A stretch of 64,000 nucleotides of DNA. Origin: Thalassolituus oleivorans MIL-1. GTDB taxonomy: Bacteria > Pseudomonadota > Gammaproteobacteria > Pseudomonadales > Oceanobacteraceae. The notes under the pieces were generated by a model. That model was not told the DNA's origin and ran no database searches. It worked only from the letters and a program-made list of their open reading frames with translations. The stretch spans positions 3,856,329-3,920,328 of the forward strand of contig NC_020888.1 of NCBI RefSeq assembly GCF_000355675.1. Direction: 5' to 3'. The position numbers and the translations under genes are program-made. The stretch's first letter is position 1. The number at the start of each line of letters is the position of its first letter. Shown here one piece after another: positions 27,523 through 39,912 of this stretch.

Positions 27523-28110
27523 TTAAAACATCAATCGACCACCGAACTGCAGACCGCTCATCGGCGTAACCCAATTAACATCTTCACCACCAACAGTAAA
27601 ATGCTCCCAAGAAACACGTTTATAACGATAAGAAACATCCAATTCTAATTCTTCTATTACATAAACCAGAATGCCGGCCCCAGCGTTAATCGCATGGCCA
27701 CCGACATTGCCGTCGCGGCTAGTAAAAAAATCTCCAGTTCCTTCATATTTATAGACGCCTAGCCCAGCGGCTAGATAAGGCCGCACTCGTGCTTGGGTAA
27801 ATGGAACTATTAAATCGAAATCCCAGCCTGCTAATTCTTCGTCCGAGCCATCAGAGTCGTACTCTAAGTATGTCTTACTGTAACTTATCTCGAAGCGCAC
27901 TCCTCCTTTCCCCACGGCACCTAAGGTCAACTGCGAATTGGTGTGTTCAAAATCTTCTTCAATCTCAATGCCACCATTAATGCGATCGTGTCCTGTGCCG
28001 GTACCCATTTGGTAACCGATATACCAATGGTCTTGTCCGGTATAATCAACAGCGTAGACAGATGAGGTAAACAAACAGCCACAGATCGCGGCGTACAACG
28101 AAGCTTTCAT
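27523..28110 (-). CDS. Outer-membrane beta-barrel protein (OmpW/OmpA-barrel-like)
   Basis: I chose the ATG at 28110, with AAGGGA just upstream, because it gives a clean signal peptide MKASLYAAICGCLFTSSVYA cleaved before VDYTGQD. The mature 175 residues alternate hydrophobic and polar positions with many Gly and aromatic residues, and end GLQFGGRLMF with the C-terminal Phe expected of BamA-dependent barrels. The size fits an eight-stranded barrel. The upstream in-frame start at 28155 would bury the signal sequence. Substrate or function is not evident. It is AT-richer than the ATP synthase genes next to it. Confidence 0.82.
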   Translation of the reverse strand: MKASLYAAICGCLFTSSVYAVDYTGQDHWYIGYQMGTGTGHDRINGGIEIEEDFEHTNSQLTLGAVGKGGVRFEISYSKTYLEYDSDGSDEELAGWDFDLIVPFTQARVRPYLAAGLGVYKYEGTGDFFTSRDGNVGGHAINAGAGILVYVIEELELDVSYRYKRVSWEHFTVGGEDVNWVTPMSGLQFGGRLMF

Positions 28111-28212
28111 AGCATTCCCTTGCGCTAGACATAAAGCGCTATTATGGGCAGCCAAGCTATTGCTGGCAAATGCTTGTTACTGACATTAAAAGATAGCAAT
28201 AACTACTAGGCA

Positions 28213-28244
28213 CAAAAAAACCCGCACTGCATAACAGGGCGGGC
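28213..28244 (-). terminator. Intrinsic terminator of the atp operon
   Basis: On the minus strand CCCGC-C-CTG pairs with CAG-T-GCGGG across TTATG, followed by seven T residues. It lies about 26 bases after the atpC stop, the expected place for the end of atpIBEFHAGDC. Confidence 0.9.
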
Positions 28245-28269
28245 TTTTAATCGTAAAAAATCGGTTCGC

Positions 28270-28698
28270 TTAACGCTTACCCAGTTTCTCACGAATTTGC
28301 TGGATAGCACGCAGTTGACCTGCAGCAATCGCCAGCTGAGACATAGCGCGTGAGTAATCAAAGTCGCCGCCTTGATTTTCCATCGCTTGCTCTGCATGTT
28401 TCTTCGCTTCCAGAGCGGCTGCTTCATCCAGATCGTCTGCACGAACCGCAGTATCGGCAAGCACGGTGACTGAATTGGGCTGCACTTCTAGAAAACCACC
28501 AGAGACGTAAACAATCTCTTCTTCACCGTTTTGTTTAACAATACGGACTGGACCTGGCTGTAACGGAGTGATCAAAGCGGCGTGGCCTGGTTCAATACCA
28601 AGGTCACCCAAAATGCCTGATGCTACTACGCGCTCAACTTGGCCAGAGAAAAGATTCTCTTCGGCGCTGACGATATCGCAGTGGACGGTAATCGCCAT
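28270..28698 (-). CDS. atpC: ATP synthase epsilon subunit
   Basis: The 142-residue epsilon subunit is part of the central stalk and regulates F1 rotation. The N-terminal beta sandwich is clear ([56 protein letters not shown]), and the C-terminal helices follow ([20 protein letters not shown]). Length and order are normal. It is the last gene of the operon, 62 bases after atpD. Confidence 0.97.
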   Translation of the reverse strand: MAITVHCDIVSAEENLFSGQVERVVASGILGDLGIEPGHAALITPLQPGPVRIVKQNGEEEIVYVSGGFLEVQPNSVTVLADTAVRADDLDEAAALEAKKHAEQAMENQGGDFDYSRAMSQLAIAAGQLRAIQQIREKLGKR

Positions 28699-28760
28699 AA
28701 TCTAATCCTCTGATCAGAGGAGGCTGGCACCGGACAACTTACTCGGTGCCTGCCCGCCCA

Positions 28761-30167
<1,407 letters not shown>

Positions 30168-30194
30168 TTAATCTAAAAACCTTCGTTACTGGGC

Positions 30195-31055
30195 TTATAC
30201 AGCCGCAGCACCGCTGACGATTTCTGAAATTTCCTGGGTAATAGCTGCCTGGCGAGCTTTGTTATACAACAACTGCAGCTCTTTGATCATGTCACCGGCG
30301 TTATCGGTGGCATTCTTCATTGCCAACATACGTGCAGCCTGCTCACAGGCATTATTCTCAACTACACCCTGGTACGCCTGAGATTCTACGTAGCGTACTA
30401 ATAGACCTTCTAAGATCTCTTTAGCATCTGGCTCGTAAATGTAATCCCAATGATGCTTCAGTGCGTCATCTTTTTCTGCCTTAAGGGGCAATAACTGCAC
30501 CGCTTGAGGCGATTGGGTCATCGTGTTCACAAAACGGTTATGCATGATGAATAGGCGATCGATTCGACCACTGTCGAATGCCTCCAACATCACTTTTACC
30601 GCTCCGATCAGGCTGGCCAGTTCTGGAGCATCACCAAGGTGAGACTTAGAAGCGACCACGTTGCCACCAAAGTTAGCGAAGAACAAATTAGCCTTAGAAC
30701 CGATTGAACAATAATCGACTTCTACGCCTTTGCTTTTCCAATCTTTAGCATTCTGTGCCAATTGCTTAAACAAGTTGTTGTTTAAGCCACCACACAGGCC
30801 ACGGTCGGAAGACACCACGATATAACCAACTCGCTTGATTTCGCGGTCTTGCAGATAACGGTGACGATATTCAGACGTCGCATTCGCCAAATGGCCAACC
30901 ACGTTACGGATTTTATCCGCATATGGACGGCTTTGTTCCATGCGCATCTGAGCACGACGCATCTTACTTACAGCAACTTTTTCCATTGCTGAGGTAATTT
31001 TCTGCGTGCTCTTCACACTCGAAATCTGACCTTTAATTTCTTTACCGACTGCCAT
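30195..31055 (-). CDS. atpG: ATP synthase gamma subunit
   Basis: The 286-residue central rotor shaft begins [20 protein letters not shown] and ends with the conserved helix [20 protein letters not shown], the pair of helices forming the coiled coil inside the F1 hexamer. [16 protein letters not shown] near residue 80 is a family signature. It lies between atpA and atpD with gaps of 61 and 39 bases. Confidence 0.97.
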   Translation of the reverse strand: MAVGKEIKGQISSVKSTQKITSAMEKVAVSKMRRAQMRMEQSRPYADKIRNVVGHLANATSEYRHRYLQDREIKRVGYIVVSSDRGLCGGLNNNLFKQLAQNAKDWKSKGVEVDYCSIGSKANLFFANFGGNVVASKSHLGDAPELASLIGAVKVMLEAFDSGRIDRLFIMHNRFVNTMTQSPQAVQLLPLKAEKDDALKHHWDYIYEPDAKEILEGLLVRYVESQAYQGVVENNACEQAARMLAMKNATDNAGDMIKELQLLYNKARQAAITQEISEIVSGAAAV

Positions 31056-31116
31056 ACTTAAGCTGCCTTCTCATTGAGTGAATCCTGCTGACGGCTTATC
31101 ACCGTCAGCGTTGGAC

Positions 31117-32661
31117 TTACCAGGTCTGAGTGTTCTTGAATGCTTCAATACACTCTTTTAGACCAGCTGCGATCTCGTCATTGTAATTGCCTTTCTCACC
31201 GATGCTCGCCATCAGTGAAGCGTATTCACTGTTAGCAAAGCTCAGCAGGGCAGCTTCAAATGCAAGAATCTTAGCCACTTCAACGTCGTTCAGGTAGCCT
31301 TCGTTGACAGCAAAAATTACCAAGCCCATTTCAGCAGCTGACATTGGTGCGTATTGACCTTGCTTCATCAGCTCGGTAACAGCGCGACCATGTTCTAACT
31401 GCTTACGGGTAGCTTCGTCTAAGTCAGATGCGAACTGAGCGAAAGCCGCCAATTCACGATACTGAGCTAGAGCCATACGGATACCACCGCCAAGCTTCTT
31501 GATGATCTTAGTCTGAGCAGCACCACCTACACGAGATACCGAAATACCCGCGTTCATTGCTGGGCGAATACCCGCGTTGAATAGGTTGGTTTCTAAGAAG
31601 ATCTGACCGTCAGTAATGGAGATCACGTTAGTCGGTACGAAAGCCGATACGTCACCACCTTGGGTTTCAATGATAGGTAAAGCGGTCAAAGAACCAGTTT
31701 TGCCTGTCACTGCACCGTTAGTCATTTGCTCTACATAAGTCGGGTTTACGCGACATGCGCGCTCCAACAAACGTGAGTGCAAGTAGAATACGTCACCTGG
31801 GTATGCTTCACGACCTGGAGGACGCTTCAACAATAGGGAAATCTGACGATATGCCCATGCTTGTTTAGTCAAATCATCATAGATGATCAGAGCGTCTTCA
31901 CCGCGGTCTAGGAAGTATTCACCCATCGCACAACCAGAGTACGGAGCCAAGAACTGCATTGCTGCAGGATCAGCCGCGCCAGCTGCGACGATGATGGTGT
32001 GATCCATCGCGCCGTGTTCTTCAAGCTTACGTACCACGTTGGCGATAGAAGATTGCTTCTGGCCAATGGCGACGTAAATACATTTAATACCAGTGCCTTT
32101 CTGGTTGATGATGGCATCGATCGCCATCGCAGTTTTACCAGTCTGACGGTCACCAATGATCAACTCACGCTGACCACGGCCTACCGGCACCATGGAGTCT
32201 ACTGACTTATAACCAGTCGGTAATGGTTGATCAACGGATTGACGTGCAATAACGCCGGGCGCTACGCGCTCAACAGGTGCAGTCAATGTCGTTTCAATCG
32301 GACCTTTACCGTCGATTGGGTTACCCAGAGTGTCGACAACGCGACCCAATAGAGCTTCGCCAACCGGCACTTCAAGAATGCGGCCAGTACATTTGGCAGT
32401 TTGGCCTTCGGCCAAACCTTTGTAATCACCTAAAATCACTGAACCTACTGAGTCACGCTCAAGGTTCATTGCTAGGCCGTATACGCCGCCTTCAAATTCA
32501 ATCATCTCACCGTACATAGCGTCGGCAAGACCATGGATACGAACGATACCGTCGGATACTGATACGACGGTGCCCTCATTCTGGGCCTGTGAAGTCACAT
32601 CGAGATTTTCGATGCGTTTTTTGATGACTTCACTGATCTCGGATGGATTCAGTTGCTGCAT
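31117..32661 (-). CDS. atpA: ATP synthase alpha subunit
   Basis: The 514-residue non-catalytic F1 subunit begins [20 protein letters not shown]. It has the nucleotide loop [20 protein letters not shown] (about 165-184). The arginine finger lies in the [14 protein letters not shown] block, present as [16 protein letters not shown] (about 368-383). Length and order in the operon are normal. Confidence 0.98.
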   Translation of the reverse strand: MQQLNPSEISEVIKKRIENLDVTSQAQNEGTVVSVSDGIVRIHGLADAMYGEMIEFEGGVYGLAMNLERDSVGSVILGDYKGLAEGQTAKCTGRILEVPVGEALLGRVVDTLGNPIDGKGPIETTLTAPVERVAPGVIARQSVDQPLPTGYKSVDSMVPVGRGQRELIIGDRQTGKTAMAIDAIINQKGTGIKCIYVAIGQKQSSIANVVRKLEEHGAMDHTIIVAAGAADPAAMQFLAPYSGCAMGEYFLDRGEDALIIYDDLTKQAWAYRQISLLLKRPPGREAYPGDVFYLHSRLLERACRVNPTYVEQMTNGAVTGKTGSLTALPIIETQGGDVSAFVPTNVISITDGQIFLETNLFNAGIRPAMNAGISVSRVGGAAQTKIIKKLGGGIRMALAQYRELAAFAQFASDLDEATRKQLEHGRAVTELMKQGQYAPMSAAEMGLVIFAVNEGYLNDVEVAKILAFEAALLSFANSEYASLMASIGEKGNYNDEIAAGLKECIEAFKNTQTW

Positions 32662-32676
32662 GCATCGTCCCTCAAA

Positions 32677-33213
32677 CTAGGATTTCATCGCTTCGGCTAA
32701 TTTGGACAGCTTGCCCTTTACGGAGCCATCAATTACCAAGTCCCCGGCACGTATGATGGCGCCACCAACGAGAGTCTCGTCGATTTCACTTGTCATACGT
32801 ACATCACACTGCAGTCTCGCTTTAAGCGACTGCGTCAGCTTTTCCGCCTGCTCGCTCGTCAGTTCGAACGCCGATGTGACGACTACGTCTACGGTGTTCT
32901 GTAACTGAGCTTTCATCTCTTCATAAAGAGCGGCGATTTCAGGCAATAAAGCCAAACGCTTGTTCTCAGAAAGGACTGCTACCAGGTTTTTGGCTGCTTC
33001 ATTCAGCTTGTCGCCACATACGTCAATAAGCGCTTGTGCTTGCTGTTTTGACGTTAGAGAAGGGTGCCCAGTTACCTTCAGCATACCGGCATCAGCCGAT
33101 ACTGCAGACAACAATGCAAGGTCTTCCGACCATGCATCTAGAGCTTTCTTCTCACTTGCTTCAGCAAACACCGCTTTGGCGTATGGCCGAGCGAGAGTTG
33201 TTAATTCAGCCAT
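32677..33213 (-). CDS. atpH: ATP synthase delta subunit
   Basis: The 178-residue peripheral-stalk subunit joins F1 to the b subunits. Family features are the start LARPYAKAVFAEASEK and the C-terminal INDTLVGGAIIRAGDLVID-type segment (DETLVGGAIIRAGDLVIDGS, about 140-160). It follows atpF with an 11-base gap. Confidence 0.96.
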   Translation of the reverse strand: MAELTTLARPYAKAVFAEASEKKALDAWSEDLALLSAVSADAGMLKVTGHPSLTSKQQAQALIDVCGDKLNEAAKNLVAVLSENKRLALLPEIAALYEEMKAQLQNTVDVVVTSAFELTSEQAEKLTQSLKARLQCDVRMTSEIDETLVGGAIIRAGDLVIDGSVKGKLSKLAEAMKS

Positions 33214-33224
33214 GTAAACCTCGC

Positions 33225-33695
33225 TTAAAGCTCGTCAGCTAATTTGTTCAACAGCTCGTTTTGAGCTGAAGCGTCGACTGACTTGCCAAGAATTTTAGCT
33301 GCGCCAGCTACTGCTAGCTCAGATACCTGCTTACGCAGTACTTCTTTAGCGCGGTTCACTTCTTGCTCAACTTCAGCTTGAGCACCAGCTAGCAAACGAT
33401 CCCCTTCGCTACGAGCCGCTTCTTTGGCTTCGTCGACGATTTGGTTAGCACGCTTGTTAGCTAACTCGATGATTTCAGCTGCTTTTTCTTTGCTTTCACG
33501 GATTTGGGCAACGGCTTTTTCTTGAGCCAGTTCCAAGTCACGTGCAGCGCGGTTTGCTGCGTCTAGACCATCGGCAATTTTCTTTTCGCGTTCCTGCATC
33601 GCATTGAGCAGGTGAGGCCACACAAACTTCATGCAAAACAGCACGAAGATCGCGAAAGTAATGATCTGGCCGATCAGAGTCGCGTTTATGTTCAC
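33225..33695 (-). CDS. atpF: ATP synthase b subunit
   Basis: The 156-residue subunit b has one N-terminal membrane helix (about 5-25, [20 protein letters not shown]), followed by a long charged helix rich in Ala, Glu and Lys that forms the peripheral stalk as a homodimer. It starts with GTG at 33695 behind GAGGG. Its length equals that of the E. coli protein. Confidence 0.97.
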   Translation of the reverse strand: MNINATLIGQIITFAIFVLFCMKFVWPHLLNAMQEREKKIADGLDAANRAARDLELAQEKAVAQIRESKEKAAEIIELANKRANQIVDEAKEAARSEGDRLLAGAQAEVEQEVNRAKEVLRKQVSELAVAGAAKILGKSVDASAQNELLNKLADEL

Positions 33696-33748
33696 GCCAG
33701 AGCCCTCATGTTCGTTGATTAAGGAAGTTCGTTGTTACCAAAGAACCC

Positions 33749-34000
<252 letters not shown>

Positions 34001-34024
34001 TTAGTTAAAGTTAAGGGTTAAAAA

Positions 34025-34927
<903 letters not shown>

Positions 34928-34946
34928 TCACTCTCAATTCAAAGGT

Positions 34947-35327
34947 TTATAAATTGGCGATCTTTGCTGAGGCTACGTGCCCCAGCTGCACTGTTATGAA
35001 GCCTGCAAACAGTGCCAGAACATTCAAAGGCTCGACGCGTTGAAAAATTACCGCAAAACTCAACGCTGTCAGCACAAACTTCCAGGATTCACCCTGGTAA
35101 AACGACTGTACAACTTGCACAGTGGATCTTGCTCCGCTGTAGCGGAATGCTCGCCATACGAAGTACGCATTGGGCAGGGCGCATGTTAACCCTCCTAATA
35201 GCGCCGAGTAGGCAGCGACATCGCTATACAACCAAGCCAACGAAGCAGAAAGAACGGTCAGAATCAGTTGTAACAACACAATTCTATAAACCGGTGGACG
35301 TGGTATCGATGACAACCTGTGCTCCAC
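34947..35327 (-). CDS. atpI: ATP synthase assembly protein AtpI
   Basis: The 126-residue protein is a four-helix membrane protein of the AtpI/Uncl type. It helps assemble the c ring and may be involved in magnesium supply. The recognised core is LQLILTVLSASLAWLYSDVA followed by ALLGGLTCALPNAYFVWRAF. It starts with GTG at 35327 and is the first gene of the operon. The 215-base gap upstream, up to the next gene, should hold the atp promoter, though I could not identify a clear -35/-10 pair. Confidence 0.93.
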   Translation of the reverse strand: MEHRLSSIPRPPVYRIVLLQLILTVLSASLAWLYSDVAAYSALLGGLTCALPNAYFVWRAFRYSGARSTVQVVQSFYQGESWKFVLTALSFAVIFQRVEPLNVLALFAGFITVQLGHVASAKIANL

Positions 35328-35542
35328 GTTTTAGTCAGATTTCTGCAACACCCAGTTTCAGGGCGCGGTGATTATATTGGCAAGGCCTGTCGGCTTCAAC
35401 CGCTGTGGCGCTTTATCGCGCAATAAATGCGTATTTGAGTAGAAAAGGCAGGAATGAAGCGCAGATACCGAGCATTCACTCGATATTTCCGAGGCTTAGA
35501 GAAGGATTTTTGGATGTTTTGTCTGCAACTCGGGTCTATTTT

Positions 35543-35833
35543 CTAAGGACGAGGATTAATCGTGACCATAGGAGGAGCTACCGGAGGGGCGGGAGCTGCC
35601 GCAGGAGCAGGAACATTATTCAACTCTCGCGGTGTCGACGCCTGATCTAATTGATTGCGCTCTATCGTAGCAGCAGTTGTCGGCTCTTTATTATCGTCAA
35701 TCACAACTTCCGTATGGCTATCGAGCCGTATCTCCGTTAGTTCGTCATCAGGCACTAGCTGCATAAAGCGTTTGTCAGCGAAAACGCTGGCGCTTAACGC
35801 TGAAGCTAATAGTAAAAGGAACAAAGAACGCAT
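35543..35833 (-). CDS. Small exported protein with Pro-rich tail
   Basis: The 96-residue protein has a signal peptide, MRSLFLLLLASALSASVFA, cleaved before DKRFMQLV. An acidic middle follows, then a low-complexity tail of Ala and Pro ending VNNVPAP-type repeats (NNVPAPAAAPAPPVAPPMV). It is presumably periplasmic. No family is recognised. It lies between parB and atpI on the same strand; the usual neighbours at this spot do not suggest a role. Confidence 0.7.
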   Translation of the reverse strand: MRSLFLLLLASALSASVFADKRFMQLVPDDELTEIRLDSHTEVVIDDNKEPTTAATIERNQLDQASTPRELNNVPAPAAAPAPPVAPPMVTINPRP

Positions 35834-36042
35834 AACTTCGGCCTCGCAAGTTACTGAACTATCAGTCTGGATCAGTCGGCAGCGAAATGCGCGACTTAAT
35901 AACCTTAATAATAGTCAGGATTGAGTAAGGTGGAGGCGAAACGAGTCAAATATGACAGAAAGAGGGGGATAGCTTCATGAAAGACATGAAACTATCGTTA
36001 ACAACAGGAAGGAAAATATCGATCAGGCGTAAGAATACTGGC

Positions 36043-36957
36043 TTACTTAATGTGCTCAAGAATGCCATCAAGCTCATCTAAATTGGTGTAACTAATCACC
36101 AATTTCCCTTTACCCTTAGCGGTGTGCTGAATCGCAACCTTGGCCCCCAATCGATCCCCTAACATACGTTCTAGACGCTGCACATCCGGATTTGGTTTTT
36201 CAGTTGGCTTACTCTCAGTATTGGCACCGGATTGAATGTGGCGAACCAAAGCTTCAGTCTGGCGCACCGTTAAAGCACGACTAACCACCTGCACACCAGC
36301 ATCGCTTTGCGCTTGCCCATCAAGGCCGAGCAGAGCGCGAGCATGACCCATTTCGATATCGCCATGCTCCAGCAAGCGCTTTACGTCTTCATTTAGATTC
36401 ATTAAGCGCAACAAGTTAGCCACGGTCGCACGGTTCTTACCTACGGCTTCCGCTACTTCCATTTGCGTCAGCTCAAATTCGTGCTGCAAACGGTGCAACG
36501 CCATAGCCTCTTCCATAGGATTGAGGTTTTCGCGCTGAATGTTCTCAATGAGAGCCATCGCAATGGCAGCAGAATCCGGCACATCGCGAACCAATGCAGG
36601 CACGCGATCCATACCGGCTAACTGGCAAGCACGCCAGCGACGCTCACCCGCAATGATCTCGAAACGATCATCTTGGCCAGGTAATGGACGTACAACAATC
36701 GGTTGCATTAAACCTTGAGCACGAATAGACGCCGCTAATTCTTCTAGCGCTTCTGGCTGAATATCTTGGCGCGGCTGATAACGGCCGGGCTGCACAAACT
36801 CGATGGGTAAATGACGCAACTCACCTTCGGGTAGCTTTACCGGCTGGCTTTCTTCGCCCTCGGCCAACGGCTCAGTCGGAACCGCTGCAGCGCGCGAACT
36901 GGCCAAAAGGGCATCGAGGCCGCGCCCTAAGCCGCGTTTACGTTTTGTCGTCGTCAT
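36043..36957 (-). CDS. parB: Chromosome-partitioning protein ParB
   Basis: ParB binds parS sites and, using CTP, spreads along DNA to form the partition complex near the origin. The 304-residue protein has KRGLGRGLDALLASS at the N-terminus and the CTP-binding block IVVRPLPGQDDRFEIIAGER with GERRWRACQLAGM. The helix-turn-helix is QMEVAEAVGKNRATVANLLR, and a C-terminal dimerisation domain follows. ATG at 36957. It follows parA with a 28-base gap. Confidence 0.97.
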   Translation of the reverse strand: MTTTKRKRGLGRGLDALLASSRAAAVPTEPLAEGEESQPVKLPEGELRHLPIEFVQPGRYQPRQDIQPEALEELAASIRAQGLMQPIVVRPLPGQDDRFEIIAGERRWRACQLAGMDRVPALVRDVPDSAAIAMALIENIQRENLNPMEEAMALHRLQHEFELTQMEVAEAVGKNRATVANLLRLMNLNEDVKRLLEHGDIEMGHARALLGLDGQAQSDAGVQVVSRALTVRQTEALVRHIQSGANTESKPTEKPNPDVQRLERMLGDRLGAKVAIQHTAKGKGKLVISYTNLDELDGILEHIK

Positions 36958-36985
36958 GCGTATTACCTAATCCTTTCTTTGCCGC

Positions 36986-37780
36986 TCAAACGGAGGCGGC
37001 AGCTGTCTTCTGTGCCGCTTTAGTGCGGCGATTCATTTCTCCGGCCAAGGCCAAATATGCCATCGCGCCGCGAGAGGTTTTATCGTATTTCAATGCTGGC
37101 AAACCAAAGCTTGGCGCTTCCGCCAAACGGACATTACGCGGTATCACCGTGCTGTAAACTCGATCGCCAAAGTGTTCGGTCAATTGGTTAGATACATCAA
37201 CCGTAAGGCTATTACGCGGGTCATACATAGTGCGCACTAAGCCTTCAATTTGCAGAGCAGTATTTGGCCCTGATTGAATTGACTCAATCGTTTGCATCAA
37301 GGCGCTCAAGCCTTCCAGTGCGTAATATTCACACTGCATTGGAATTAAAACACCGTGCGCTGCAACTAATGCATTCACGGTTAGCATATTGAGTGACGGC
37401 GGGCAGTCGATCAGGATGTAGTCGTAATCAGGACGCACTTCAGCTAAAGCTTCGCGTAAACGCTGTTCACGACGCGGTAACTCCATCAGTTCGACTTCAG
37501 CTGCGGTAAGGTCACCGTTAGACGGTAAAACATCAAAGCCACCTTCTTCGCTGTGCTGCATTGCTTCAGCGGTGCGACAGCGCCCCGTTAAAACGTCATA
37601 CAGCGAGCGTTCTAGATCATGCTTATCGACGCCGCTCCCCATCGTCGCGTTGCCTTGCGGATCAAGATCGATCAACAACACTCGACGCTTGGTCGCAACC
37701 AAAGACGCAGCCAAGTTTACCGCAGTCGTGGTTTTACCCACTCCGCCTTTCTGATTCGCGATAGCAATTATTTTACTCAC
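36986..37780 (-). CDS. parA: Chromosome-partitioning ATPase ParA (Soj)
   Basis: The 264-residue ParA-family ATPase has the deviant Walker A motif KGGVGKTTTAVNLAA at residues 11-25. Further motifs are LLIDLDPQGNATMGSG and, for Walker B, YDYILIDCPPSLNMLTVNAL. It has no N-terminal helix-turn-helix, as expected for chromosomal Soj-type proteins. It starts with GTG at 37780. The order rsmG-parA-parB-atpI is typical of regions close to oriC. Confidence 0.97.
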   Translation of the reverse strand: MSKIIAIANQKGGVGKTTTAVNLAASLVATKRRVLLIDLDPQGNATMGSGVDKHDLERSLYDVLTGRCRTAEAMQHSEEGGFDVLPSNGDLTAAEVELMELPRREQRLREALAEVRPDYDYILIDCPPSLNMLTVNALVAAHGVLIPMQCEYYALEGLSALMQTIESIQSGPNTALQIEGLVRTMYDPRNSLTVDVSNQLTEHFGDRVYSTVIPRNVRLAEAPSFGLPALKYDKTSRGAMAYLALAGEMNRRTKAAQKTAAASV

Positions 37781-37825
37781 AGATCAGCTTTCCTTTTACT
37801 TGGCTGGACGTTGTTAAGTGGACCG

Positions 37826-38476
37826 TTAAACATTGGCGGTAGGAATCAAACGCATAATGTGGCGCTCGCCCTCCACCCCGGGAATCTGTAATTCAAAACT
37901 CTCGGTTACTGCAAATTCACCACGCAAGTCATCGATTTCTTGCTGTGGATATTGGCCTTTCATTGCCAGAAAGTGCCCATGTTCAGCCCGTAAATGCTTA
38001 CACCAAAAGGTCATATCCGCTAATGAAGCAAATGCGCGGCTGACAATAATATCGAAAGGCTCCGAGGGATGATATGCCTCAACTCGATCGTTCACTATGG
38101 TGACATTCTTTAAACCTAAATGTGTCACCGCTTGAAACAAAAATCGCGTCTTTTTGCCGTTACTGTCTAGCAAGGTAAAGGCGATATCCGGATTCATAAT
38201 GGCCAAAATAATGCCCGGCAAACCAGGACCAGTGCCCACATCAATAACCCGCTGAGCACCCAACACATAAGGATTGACGGCAAGACTATCGAGTAAATGT
38301 AAGTTCACCATATCCTTGGGATCGCGAATCGCCGTCAGGTTATAAGCCTTGTTCCACTTTTGTAGCAGCGCTAAATATTCTTGCAGTGCGTACAATTGCT
38401 CTTCACTGAGAGCGATACCCATAGCGTCAGCGCCTTGGGTGATATTCGTGGCATAGGATTTAGTCGATGTGCTCAT
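37826..38476 (-). CDS. rsmG: 16S rRNA (guanine-N7) methyltransferase RsmG (GidB)
   Basis: RsmG methylates N7 of G527 in 16S rRNA using SAM. The 216-residue protein contains the family start QLYALQEYLALLQKWNKAYNLTA-like segment, the SAM-binding motif RVIDVGTGPGLPGIILAI and the later VSRAFASLADM block. It is normally next to mnmG; here 13.7 kb of accessory DNA lies between them. Confidence 0.97.
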   Translation of the reverse strand: MSTSTKSYATNITQGADAMGIALSEEQLYALQEYLALLQKWNKAYNLTAIRDPKDMVNLHLLDSLAVNPYVLGAQRVIDVGTGPGLPGIILAIMNPDIAFTLLDSNGKKTRFLFQAVTHLGLKNVTIVNDRVEAYHPSEPFDIIVSRAFASLADMTFWCKHLRAEHGHFLAMKGQYPQQEIDDLRGEFAVTESFELQIPGVEGERHIMRLIPTANV

Positions 38477-38634
38477 GGGATCTATCGTTTGGTTGTCGAG
38501 CGGCGCAGTTTATCACAAATCGCCACTCGCACCGCTCCTCGGTTCGCTGTACAGAACAGTCTTAACCAAAGCCATATCGTGATCTAACAAACGTCACCCT
38601 CTATACTGCACGCACTTTTTACTAAGACACCATT

Positions 38635-39801
38635 ATGAATCCAATGACTGCGCCCAAATCTGCCCTAGTTCCATTACTCGCAGCTGCTATTGCCTTAGTC
38701 GTGGTGCACGGCTTTGGGCGCTTTATTTATACCCCGCTGATCCCACTGTTTGTGCAGGATGGTATTCTGACCTTGGCCCAAGCCGCTCAACTTGCCACTT
38801 GGAATTACGTCGGCTATCTAACTGGCGCCATGCTGGCCTTATTCAGCTATCAACGCGGGCTAGGCAAGATGGCGCTGACTCTAGCGCTTATTGGCAACGC
38901 CGTTATTACCTTTGGCCAAATATTTTCCGCTCAATATGAATCACTAGCCCTGCTGCGCTTACTGAATGGTATCTCCAATGGCGTGGTGTTCGTATTAGCA
39001 CCCGCGTTAGTGCTGGAGTGGCTCGTCGCCAACAATAAGGCCCACCTTAGCGGGCTAATGTATTTAGGCGTTGGCGTTGGTTTGCTCAGCAGCAATGCTA
39101 TTGTCGATGCCACCGAAATTTGGCTTACAGGCAATCAACGTTGGTTCCCTGCCGCGCTTATTTCAATGCCATTAGCATTGTGGAGTGCGTGGTACTTATC
39201 ACATTTATCAAAAGGTACGCCGGCGCAAAGCCGCGACGACAATACCCCACTGTGGGATAGGGCAAGCACCCCGTTATTTCTTGCCTATACCGGTGCAGGC
39301 CTCGGCTATATTTTGCCCATGACGTTTTTACCCGCCGTCGCCCATGATTGGAATTTACAGCTCAACCCAAGTGCTTGGCTCCTTGTTGCCATCGCCTCAA
39401 TTCCATCCACTATTATTTGGAATTCACTCGGCACTCGCCTTGGCGATCGTAATGCGTTAATCATCAATTATGCCGTGCAAGCGGTCGCCGTCGCCGCGAT
39501 TCTCGTCATGCCTGAAGCAGCACTAGGTTTATGGATATGCGCTATCTTCATGGGCGGTAGCTTCCTTGGTGCAGTATTCCTGACCCAACGCCTCGCAAGA
39601 ACCCTGCACCCGCATCAAGGACCGCGATTAAGCGCAGCCTTAATCGCACTCTATGGAGTCGCGCAATTAGTCGGACCAATTTTGGCCGAAGTGGGCATCA
39701 ATATGGGCGCGACACTGGCGGCAACCTTTATTTGGGGCTTAGGCGCTTGTATCTGGGGAATGGTTTTGATGTTCTGGGTGCCAACCAAGCGGACACACTA
39801 G
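38635..39801 (+). CDS. MFS transporter of the YbfB/YjiJ type
   Basis: The 388-residue protein has about twelve hydrophobic helices and the start VVVHGFGRFIYTPLIPLFVQ, typical of the YbfB/YjiJ group. The conserved LLRLLNGISNGVVFVLAPAL segment of that group is also present. It is a presumed inner-membrane exporter or carrier of unknown substrate. It is the first plus-strand gene after rsmG, with 158 bases of divergent intergenic DNA. Confidence 0.87.
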   Translation: MNPMTAPKSALVPLLAAAIALVVVHGFGRFIYTPLIPLFVQDGILTLAQAAQLATWNYVGYLTGAMLALFSYQRGLGKMALTLALIGNAVITFGQIFSAQYESLALLRLLNGISNGVVFVLAPALVLEWLVANNKAHLSGLMYLGVGVGLLSSNAIVDATEIWLTGNQRWFPAALISMPLALWSAWYLSHLSKGTPAQSRDDNTPLWDRASTPLFLAYTGAGLGYILPMTFLPAVAHDWNLQLNPSAWLLVAIASIPSTIIWNSLGTRLGDRNALIINYAVQAVAVAAILVMPEAALGLWICAIFMGGSFLGAVFLTQRLARTLHPHQGPRLSAALIALYGVAQLVGPILAEVGINMGATLAATFIWGLGACIWGMVLMFWVPTKRTH

Positions 39802-39912
39802 TCCGCACTCTATTTCTTAAACGGTATCCTTATATAAATCAGCCTTTAAGCTTCGTTTAAGTAAGTGCCCGTTATTCTGCAAACCTACAGCAGAATTACT
39901 GGAGCGCACATT

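Noticed and set aside
35977..36081. 34-codon plus-strand open frame after a purine-rich GAGGGGG site
   Set aside because: It overlaps the end of parB on the other strand, has no recognisable product and can be chance.
36043..37780. parS site near parAB
   Set aside because: I looked for the 16-base palindrome with TTTCACGTGAAA core and found no clear copy; near-matches inside coding regions are not convincing by eye.
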